DNA of 6,696 bases from a candidate division TM6 bacterium UASB124. Lineage in GTDB: Bacteria; Babelota; Babeliae; Babelales; RVW-14. The notes under the pieces are model-generated. The model did no database searches, was not told the origin of the DNA, and saw only the letters and a program-made list of their open reading frames with translations. Where the stretch lies: positions 1 through 6,696 of the forward strand of contig CAMBZK010000064.1 of assembly GCA_945872225.1 (NCBI GenBank), given 5' to 3'. Made by a program: the position numbers and the translations under genes. Below, piece after piece: positions 1 through 5,063 of the stretch; positions within the stretch are counted from its first letter, which is position 1, and every line of letters begins with the position of its first letter.

Positions 1-1
1 C

Positions 2-1063
2 CTTGTTGGGTACTTGCACTTGTGCTGCTTTCTAGACATAACAAAATATTATCAGCTACGACACAAGGCTTGGCGTTGGGTGCAGCAAGCACTTAGGGAG
101 CAACTGCTTGCTGATGGTACCAGCTACGAAGGCTCAACTGCTTACCACAAGCTTGTTACCGAGCTTTTTGACTTAGCGTTGAGCTGCGCAAAAGAGCACC
201 ATCTTTCAATAGATCGACCATTATACAAAATACACGATAAAATGCACGTTTTTATAGCGGATTGCACTGATCAGGGAGGCAATGTAATACTTATTGGCGA
301 TCATGATAGCGGCAGGATTTTACCAGGATACATTGGACAAAAAAAAATGGTTCTAGCAGAACCATCTCATCACTATTACCCAAACTTTGGGCTTACCATC
401 ATCAAGCAAAATAACTATCTTTTTACACTACGTCATGCACGCCATGCCCCCCATCAACCAACAGGACATTTTCATGGTGACGAGCTAGCCATTACGCTAA
501 GTGTTAACGGCATTCCCTTATTTATTGACCCAGGAACCTACCTGTACACGGCGCATCCAGCATGGCGCAATGCCGTACGTGCTGCCAGCGCGCACACCAC
601 CGTTGTTCCAGATAGTTTTAAATCGATTCCCCACGACATAGATCTGTTTCAGCTGCCAAAATTACAGCAGCTACCTAGGGCAGCAGAGCAATCAACGCTG
701 TATTTTGCACAAGCTAACAATACCTGGCAACAAACAACCATTACGCGCAGCTGTAGACTTTCCGAAATAGAAATCATTATTGACGATACGGTTGCATACA
801 CTAAACCAACCGTAATCAACTGGTACTGGCATCTAGGACCAGCAATAGAAATCTTACAGATTAACAGCACTACGTGGTTACTCACACACGATCAAACAGC
901 CATGGCTACGTTGCATACACCACCGCTGCCGGCTGGCATACAAACTTTGTGTGCAAGTAAGCTCTATGGCTCGCAAAAACAAACAACCGTTTTGTGCTTT
1001 TTAGCAGAGGCTCAACAAGGCAACAAAATGGTGCAACAGTTCAGGATTGCGATGATGAGCTAA
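2..1063 (+). CDS. Heparinase II/III-family polysaccharide lyase, 3' part
   Basis: Members of this family cleave uronic-acid-containing polysaccharides by beta-elimination, or occur in exopolysaccharide clusters. The frame is open from the left edge, so the true start lies outside; 353 residues are visible. The first ~70 residues fit the end of the alpha/alpha-toroid domain, with DGTSYEGSTAYH (nt 113-148), the family's typical 'Q..DG...E.S..YH' signature. The beta-sandwich domain follows: GHFHGDEL (nt 464 on), then VNGIPLFIDPGTY (nt 503-541), WRN (nt 563) and SAHTT (nt 587-601). This matches the usual order 'HGHAD.L...VNG.PLLVDPGTY.Y....WRN..R...AHNT'. The family commonly uses His and Tyr in catalysis, but I cannot assign individual catalytic residues here. 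A TTG at nt 14 could be called as a start, but homology-like sequence continues upstream of it. It is the only plus-strand gene and converges on the next gene with a 63-base overlap. Substrate is unknown: it could be host glycan, environmental polymer or the cell's own capsule. Confidence 0.85.
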   Translation, partial: LVGYLHLCCFLDITKYYQLRHKAWRWVQQALREQLLADGTSYEGSTAYHKLVTELFDLALSCAKEHHLSIDRPLYKIHDKMHVFIADCTDQGGNVILIGDHDSGRILPGYIGQKKMVLAEPSHHYYPNFGLTIIKQNNYLFTLRHARHAPHQPTGHFHGDELAITLSVNGIPLFIDPGTYLYTAHPAWRNAVRAASAHTTVVPDSFKSIPHDIDLFQLPKLQQLPRAAEQSTLYFAQANNTWQQTTITRSCRLSEIEIIIDDTVAYTKPTVINWYWHLGPAIEILQINSTTWLLTHDQTAMATLHTPPLPAGIQTLCASKLYGSQKQTTVLCFLAEAQQGNKMVQQFRIAMMS

Positions 1064-1540
1064 GGCATTTTCTTCAAAAAGTAATATACCGTGGTTTCCA
1101 TGACGCATACGCCAAGTAATAAACGACGAATTTTGCATACCAAGATTATCACTCAATGCTTTAATAGCATCAGCTTCAGGGTCTTTATCCTGCGCTTTGC
1201 ACAAACTGTGATTTAAGAATGATGAGACATGCTGATGAAATTTTGCTTGGCTCATACTATCAATAAACCCACGAGGGTTTTCCCAGGGATTAGCACCCGT
1301 AACCGAGCACTCATCTTGATCGTAACCAGCAACCCCTTTTAGACAATTAAATTCAGGATTATCGATAAGGTAACTCGCCCTTTTAAAGCCAAATGACTTA
1401 TCGTGCGCCAACTCATACAGAATAAGTTGTTGCAACCCTTCAAGGTCATCATGTGAAAGAATTTTATGCGGTAAATCAAGCAGTCTAGAAACTAACTGCC
1501 CCTCATGACTATCAAGTTCATGTAACGATTTGGTACTCAT
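1001..1540 (-). CDS. Unrecognised 179-residue soluble protein
   Basis: I do not recognise this family. The start is the ATG at 1540 because a strong ribosome site (AAAGGAG, 1546-1552) sits five bases upstream. The same frame extends to a TTG at 1636 inside the murF end, but that adds a lysine-rich stretch and has no such site. The protein has no signal peptide or membrane segment. The middle has aromatic and charged motifs (HDKSFGFKRASYL, KGVAGYDQDE, NPWENPRGF). The C-terminal third is rich in histidine (RHGNHG, AHHRN, LLHHF) with a hydrophobic end. It lies 85 bases after murF on the same strand and is probably co-transcribed. Its last 20 codons overlap the 3' end of the lyase gene antisense. 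The good ribosome site and uninterrupted frame argue for a real gene; function unknown. Confidence 0.7.
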   Translation of the reverse strand: MSTKSLHELDSHEGQLVSRLLDLPHKILSHDDLEGLQQLILYELAHDKSFGFKRASYLIDNPEFNCLKGVAGYDQDECSVTGANPWENPRGFIDSMSQAKFHQHVSSFLNHSLCKAQDKDPEADAIKALSDNLGMQNSSFITWRMRHGNHGILLFEENALAHHRNPELLHHFVALLSLC

Positions 1541-1545
1541 TGCCA

Positions 1546-1552
1546 CTCCTTT
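1546..1552 (-). promoter_or_regulatory. Ribosome binding site of the 179-residue gene
   Basis: AAAGGAG on the minus strand, five bases before the ATG at 1540. It is the strongest Shine-Dalgarno match in the window and decides the start in favour of 1540 over the in-frame TTG at 1636. Confidence 0.75.
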
Positions 1553-1569
1553 CTCTTGGTTTTTTTCCA

Positions 1570-1592
1570 CCTTACTCTTTTTTCGAATAAGG
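1570..1592 (-). other. Short hairpin in the murF / 179-residue gene spacer
   Basis: On the minus strand CCTTATTC, a seven-base loop GAAAAAA, then GAGTAAGG form an eight-pair stem with one G-U pair. No T-run follows, so it does not look like an intrinsic terminator. It sits 29 bases before the downstream ATG and could be an mRNA stability or processing element. It may also be chance. Confidence 0.25.
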
Positions 1593-1625
1593 CACAAGAC
1601 TTTTGGAAATGGCTTCTGAATGAAC

Positions 1626-3080
1626 TTATTCAACAACCTCTTTTATCATGTTTTCAAGGCGCAAACTGCGTCCGCCTTTCACCAGCACCAAAGCACCTTC
1701 TGTGTTGATGCAATCTTTAAATGCATCAAGTGCTTGCTGCCAATCATCAGCATTATACACCTTCACCGCCCGAGAAAGCATTTTTGTATACAACTGTGCA
1801 CGCTTGCCAACCGTAATTAAAACACCAAGATCACTCACCTTTGCAAGCTCGCGGCTTACCTGACGGTGCCAATAATCTTGCCGATCACCAAGCTCAAACA
1901 TTTCGCCAAGAACCAGTACCTTTTGTCCCTGTGCAGGCAGTTGTGAAAAAGCAATTAAAGCTGCTTTCATATTTTCAGGGTTTGCATTGTAGCAATCGCT
2001 CAATAAATGACCCTTATTCTGTTTTAGCTTTTTTGGCTCAAAGCGATTTTCAAATGACGCATAGCTTGCCAAGGCTCGAACCACAGCATCAAGTGGTATT
2101 TTTAAAAAATAGGCTACTGTTGCTGCTGCAAGGGCATTTGCAACGCCCCCTGGGTGATTGTTTTTTAATACCACTGGAGCTTTTTCTCCATACCACTTGA
2201 GCACAAAGTGTGTTTGTGGCTGACCGTTTTCATCAAGCAAAACACGTACCTTGCGCGCTTGCACTTGATTTTTTGTCTTTAGACCAAACTTAGCAACAGG
2301 ATGGTTGTAATGTATGTCCGTAAGCAAGTCTTGATCGCCATTAATAATGCCAACGCCATCTTGTGTAAAACGCGAAAAAATCTGACGCTTTTCATGCGAA
2401 ACACCATGCAAATTACCACCAAGGTGACCAACATGCGCATGCCCAATATTAGTAATGACCGCAAATGTCGGCTTAACAATATCAACCAACTGGCGCATCT
2501 CGCCCTGGCCATTAATACCCATCTCAATAACTGCAACTTGTGCATATTCTGGAATGCGCAGGATATTATAGCTCACACCAAGATCAGTGTTATAGTTTTT
2601 GAATGATACAAATGCGGGAATGCCTGCTGAATTCAGCATTACGCGCAACATCTCTTTGGTGGTTGTTTTACCAACAGAGCCTGTCACGCCAACAATGGGG
2701 ATAGTAAGTTCGTCACGCCGTGCACGCGCAAGAGCTAAAAAGGCTATCGTTGTGTCTGCAACGACAACAAATAATTTGTTTACAACAAGCGCTTTATCTA
2801 ATTTTTTTACCAGATCAAGGCGATCGTGCGCTATCAGTGCACCGCTGGCGCCATGAGCAAGGACATCAGCAAGAAACGTATGACCATCAACCTGAATTCC
2901 CTTGAGCGCAATAAAAAAATCACCCGCTTCTAAACTGCGACTGTCCAACGCAACGTTGACATCGCGCTTATCATCTACACTACTCCACAAATCGCTCGCA
3001 GCATCATCATACAAGACGTGATTATAGTAATACATCGCATCAGGTAATGCTTTTGTTAAAAACGATTTGCTCAACTTCAT
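1626..3080 (-). CDS. murF: UDP-N-acetylmuramoyl-tripeptide--D-alanyl-D-alanine ligase MurF
   Basis: MurF is the cytoplasmic Mur ligase that joins D-Ala-D-Ala to UDP-MurNAc-tripeptide using ATP, the last soluble step of peptidoglycan monomer synthesis. At 484 residues its length is normal. Visible in order: N-terminal substrate-binding domain with DSRS (46-49) and GDFFIALKG (53-61); ATP P-loop GVTGSVGKTTTKEM (131-144); KNYNTDLGVS (161-170); the EMG motif (186-188); TNIGHAHVGHLGG (210-222); a lysine in the LHGVSHEK stretch (224-231) where Mur ligases carry a conserved one; NRFEP (345-349); the MurF hallmark DCYNANPENMKAAL (362-375); LGEMFELGD (391-399); and VKGGRSLRLE (468-477). The start at 3080 is chosen because GAGGA lies five bases upstream and MKLSKSFL begins the conserved part; an in-frame start at 3122 has no such support. 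It is preceded by a hairpin and promoter-like sites, and followed after 85 bases by the 179-residue gene. Its presence shows the organism builds peptidoglycan. Confidence 0.97.
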   Translation of the reverse strand: MKLSKSFLTKALPDAMYYYNHVLYDDAASDLWSSVDDKRDVNVALDSRSLEAGDFFIALKGIQVDGHTFLADVLAHGASGALIAHDRLDLVKKLDKALVVNKLFVVVADTTIAFLALARARRDELTIPIVGVTGSVGKTTTKEMLRVMLNSAGIPAFVSFKNYNTDLGVSYNILRIPEYAQVAVIEMGINGQGEMRQLVDIVKPTFAVITNIGHAHVGHLGGNLHGVSHEKRQIFSRFTQDGVGIINGDQDLLTDIHYNHPVAKFGLKTKNQVQARKVRVLLDENGQPQTHFVLKWYGEKAPVVLKNNHPGGVANALAAATVAYFLKIPLDAVVRALASYASFENRFEPKKLKQNKGHLLSDCYNANPENMKAALIAFSQLPAQGQKVLVLGEMFELGDRQDYWHRQVSRELAKVSDLGVLITVGKRAQLYTKMLSRAVKVYNADDWQQALDAFKDCINTEGALVLVKGGRSLRLENMIKEVVE

Positions 3081-3085
3081 GCAGA

Positions 3086-3090
3086 TCCTC
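3086..3090 (-). promoter_or_regulatory. Ribosome binding site of murF
   Basis: GAGGA on the minus strand, five bases before the ATG at 3080. It supports this start over the in-frame one 42 bases further upstream. Confidence 0.6.
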
Positions 3091-3099
3091 ACTTTTATA

Positions 3100-3122
3100 T
3101 TGCACCAAAACCACCAGTGCAA
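3100..3122. promoter_or_regulatory. Inverted repeat in the murF leader, possible operator
   Basis: TTGCAC and GTGCAA form perfect six-base inverted arms around an 11-base centre, 20 bases upstream of the murF ATG. The position, between a candidate promoter and the ribosome site, would suit an operator or a small leader hairpin. Six-base arms are short, so chance is a real alternative. Confidence 0.2.
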
Positions 3123-3123
3123 A

Positions 3124-3152
3124 AAGGTACGTTTTTTAAGCCCTTATGTCAA
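3124..3152 (-). promoter_or_regulatory. Candidate sigma70-like promoter for murF (proximal)
   Basis: A perfect TTGACA -35 (3147-3152) is followed at 17 bases by TACCTT (3124-3129), a weak -10 with three of six matches. Transcription would start near 3117, giving a leader of roughly 37 bases to the murF ATG. The -35 and spacing are good; the poor -10 keeps confidence low. Confidence 0.3.
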
Positions 3153-3180
3153 TCAAGAGCTCTAATCGAACATGCAAAGC

Positions 3181-3213
3181 GGGAGGCAAAAAACTACTGT
3201 TATCTTGCCTCCC
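3181..3213 (-). terminator. Strong GC-rich hairpin between the large finger gene and murF
   Basis: GGGAGGCAA (3205-3213 on the minus strand) pairs perfectly with TTGCCTCCC (3181-3189) around a 15-base loop. It begins 25 bases after the stop codon of the large finger gene. Position and stability suit a transcription end, but no T-run follows the stem on either strand; the T-run is inside the loop. It may therefore be a non-canonical terminator, an RNA-stabilising stem, or a 5' structure on the murF message. Confidence 0.4.
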
Positions 3214-3242
3214 CTTATAATCAATCAGAAAAAGCAGCTCAA
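3214..3242 (-). promoter_or_regulatory. Candidate sigma70-like promoter for murF (distal)
   Basis: TTGAGC (3237-3242, four of six matches) and TATAAG (3214-3219, five of six) are separated by exactly 17 bases on the minus strand. The -35 overlaps the stop codon of the upstream finger gene. The predicted start falls within the 5' arm of the hairpin at 3181-3213, so a transcript from here would begin with or within that stem. Confidence 0.35.
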
Positions 3243-4657
3243 CCTAATTCGCCCAATGATCCAAGCAACGTCAGGTCTTCGCCATCTAAGGTGAATAGCC
3301 AAGAAAAATCATCTTCATCATGGCCGGCTAAAGATAATGGGCTATACGCTCGGGCTGAAGTCCAATGAGATCCCGCGGCACCTCTGCGAGCATCACCAGC
3401 TTCTTGCTGGCTATCAACACGGGCTTGAACACCAGCTAGCCCTGAAAAAGCACCCTCTGCAGCTTGTGCTGGAGACCTAGGAATAAACTGCCGCTTGCTA
3501 GGTTTGTGTGCTGCGGAAAATTCCTGACCTTGTAATGCATGTTGTTTTTGATGTTTTTTAAGAACCCATAAATGATTAGAAACATAATCACAGCTTGGAC
3601 AAGGAAACCAGTTGACACCCGTATGTGAACGCTCATGTAAATATTTACTAGCTCTATCCGGAAATAGCTCTCGGCAAACGCGACATAGAAGTTGCTGCTT
3701 AGCTACTGCGATTGCAGGCCCTCCATCTTCATCTAGAGCTTGGCGACCAACTGAGTCAAGCTTAAGGCTATCTGATCTGCGGTCAACAATAGCTAGTTGC
3801 TCTTGATTAGAAGAAGCCACTGAAAAACCACCCCCAAGGTCATCACCTAAGCATGGGGCACCAAGATAGCGATCAGGTAAAACCAAGCCAAGAGCTGCCA
3901 GTTGCCCAGCATCGCAAGCTGTTTGCCCTCCGACCATACCTAAATCTGCTACAAAGCCAGACCCTAATCCCTCCGTATCTTCAACGGTTGGCAACGGGTC
4001 AATTTCTACATCATCTCTATAACTTAGCAAAAAATCGCTACGAATATTAGTTAATACCCTGGCATCTTCCACACTGCTTACCACACCCAAAGAGCTACCA
4101 CTAGTAGCAGGAGCATGAGTGCCTTGGCCAAAAACATGCCCACGCACGCGCTGATGGCGCTGCAAAACCCACTCTTTATCAGCCCTAAAAGAGCACCCAT
4201 CAAATCGGCAAACAAACTCTCGCACCCTATTCAACAGACCTAATTTATGCGTATCTTTTTTATGTTTTGTAATATCGCCAACAGATGGCCCACAATAGTG
4301 GCACCCTTCGTAATCACATGAGAAAGGCTTGTTTTTCTCATGGACCCGCCTCTTATGCATAGAAAGATCATATGCTCGTGCGGACTTATAATCACAACCT
4401 TCATAATCGCAAGCATGGGGTTTTAGACCTGTATGCGTTGCTTCGTGAAGTGTAAAATGTTGACTGTGATCAGTTGTGTATGAACAAAAAATACAAGCAT
4501 ATTTCTTTTGCCCAGCAACAGCAGCACCACGGTCACTAGTCTTGAGGTCCTCATTTGCATCATTTTCTCGCAAGCGCTTTTTACTTGTTGCGGGCTGCAG
4601 CGAAGTGTCTATGCAAAATAAAACAGCTATTATAATCGATATAACATTAAGCTTCAT
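3239..4657 (-). CDS. Secreted protein with six C2H2 zinc fingers
   Basis: A 472-residue protein of no bacterial family I recognise. Residues 1-23 look like a Sec signal peptide (MKLN, hydrophobic VISIIIAVLFC, polar end). Six fingers with correct spacing follow: C55/C58/H71/H75, C83/C88/H101/H106, C114/C119/H132/H137, C150/C155/H168/H174, C325/C328/H341/H345 and C353/C356/H369/H373. Every finger has 12 residues between the second Cys and first His. Linkers resemble the eukaryotic TGEKP linker (TGLKPHAC, NKPFSC, TGVNWFPC). Four fingers have Y two residues after the second Cys, as in CTCF/REST-type fingers; this is a comparison from memory. A basic patch KKRLR (26-30) follows the signal, and a second (KPSKR, 385-389) follows finger 6. 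Residues 175-320 are an acidic, low-complexity linker. The tail (446-472) is acidic with F, W and L. The start overlaps the previous stop as ATGA. Inferred role: exported nucleic-acid-binding effector acting in a host. Alternatives are RNA or protein binding, or a structural zinc protein. Confidence 0.88.
   Translation of the reverse strand: MKLNVISIIIAVLFCIDTSLQPATSKKRLRENDANEDLKTSDRGAAVAGQKKYACIFCSYTTDHSQHFTLHEATHTGLKPHACDYEGCDYKSARAYDLSMHKRRVHEKNKPFSCDYEGCHYCGPSVGDITKHKKDTHKLGLLNRVREFVCRFDGCSFRADKEWVLQRHQRVRGHVFGQGTHAPATSGSSLGVVSSVEDARVLTNIRSDFLLSYRDDVEIDPLPTVEDTEGLGSGFVADLGMVGGQTACDAGQLAALGLVLPDRYLGAPCLGDDLGGGFSVASSNQEQLAIVDRRSDSLKLDSVGRQALDEDGGPAIAVAKQQLLCRVCRELFPDRASKYLHERSHTGVNWFPCPSCDYVSNHLWVLKKHQKQHALQGQEFSAAHKPSKRQFIPRSPAQAAEGAFSGLAGVQARVDSQQEAGDARRGAAGSHWTSARAYSPLSLAGHDEDDFSWLFTLDGEDLTLLGSLGELG
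4654..4657 (-). promoter_or_regulatory. ATGA stop/start overlap coupling the two finger genes
   Basis: The TGA stop of the 117-residue gene and the ATG of the 472-residue gene share bases as ATGA, the classic arrangement for translational coupling. Just upstream lies a G-rich stretch (GTGGGGGTGGG, 4660-4670) in place of an AGGAG-type site, which fits reinitiation by the ribosome finishing the first gene. Confidence 0.7.
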
Positions 4658-5007
4658 TGCCCACCCCCACGAGTAGATCGTTCAAAAGCTGCCGCAGCAT
4701 CTTCTAGTTGTGCTAGCAGCGATGGGTTAGCTAGCACTGCGGTCAACTCAGTAGAAGGCCACGGCGCACCGGTCCTTAAATCAGCAATAACCTCGTCGTA
4801 GTGATCATTAACTTCATGCTGATCACGGGCATTTTCTTGTTCAAAACTCAATGCACAGTAGTCACAGGTAAAAGCTCCTGCAAGGGCTGCACCGCCCCGC
4901 CTAACATCGCTACTTGTTGGTCCTCTGCCAGGTCTTCTTATTGATCCTTGAAAACACGAAATCCCATAGAACATACAACCCAACATAAGTATGGTCACGA
5001 TATTCAT
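4654..5007 (-). CDS. Small secreted protein with one C2H2 zinc finger
   Basis: A 117-residue protein I cannot assign to a named family. Residues 1-18 form a hydrophobic segment consistent with a Sec signal peptide, although the N-end lacks a lysine or arginine. Cysteines at 11 (LGC) and 18 (ISC) make a lipoprotein signal conceivable, but neither fits a good lipobox. A basic stretch (R24, R25, R28, R36, R37) follows. One C2H2 finger is clear: C48, C51, 12 residues, H64, four residues, H69, with F two residues before the first Cys. The C-terminal ~35 residues (ELTAVLANPSLLAQLEDAAA) look helical, possibly amphipathic, and the end is STRGGGQ. It starts 56 bases after ftsK stops and overlaps the large finger gene by four bases. 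It is probably made with that protein and may be its partner, a paralogous remnant or an independent effector. A G6 tract lies six bases before the ATG in place of a standard ribosome site. Confidence 0.8.
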   Translation of the reverse strand: MNIVTILMLGCMFYGISCFQGSIRRPGRGPTSSDVRRGGAALAGAFTCDYCALSFEQENARDQHEVNDHYDEVIADLRTGAPWPSTELTAVLANPSLLAQLEDAAAAFERSTRGGGQ

Positions 5008-5013
5008 AAAAAG

Positions 5014-5019
5014 CCCCCC
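5014..5019 (-). promoter_or_regulatory. G-tract in ribosome-site position before the small finger gene
   Basis: GGGGGG on the minus strand, six bases before the ATG at 5007. It is the only purine-rich block in the Shine-Dalgarno position and is unlike the AGGAG or GAGGA sites of the neighbouring murF and 179-residue genes. The 56-base spacer 5008-5063 shows no convincing promoter or terminator, so read-through from ftsK is likely. Confidence 0.4.
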
Positions 5020-5063
5020 AGCCTTTTAACCCACCGCCCTAATGCTTTAAATACGCTATATCC

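Noticed and set aside
339..347. Run of nine A in the lyase gene, as a slippage or phase-variation site.
   Set aside because: The frame is intact through it and encodes Q-K-K before a Met; a single A9 with no other sign of variation is weak evidence.
1541..1636. A longer N-terminus for the 179-residue protein from TTG at 1636.
   Set aside because: It would overlap the murF end, has no ribosome site and adds a lysine-rich stretch; the ATG at 1540 has a near-ideal site.
2279..2606. Open frames of 80-120 codons on both strands inside murF, ftsK and the finger genes.
   Set aside because: They lie fully within well-supported genes and show no ribosome sites or recognisable domains, so they are shadows of the real frames.
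3100..3105. TTGCAC-17-TATAAA (about 3095-3122) as the murF promoter.
   Set aside because: The -10 is good, but transcription would start in or next to the ribosome site and the -35 matches only three of six.
3081..3122. A 14-residue N-terminal extension of MurF from 3122.
   Set aside because: It adds an atypical Trp/Cys-rich peptide and crosses the leader inverted repeat; the ATG at 3080 has a good GAGGA site.
5008..5040. AAAAG...CTTTT arms around the G-tract before the small finger gene, as an ftsK terminator.
   Set aside because: Only five A/T-rich pairs with a long loop, and the T-run runs straight into the start codon.
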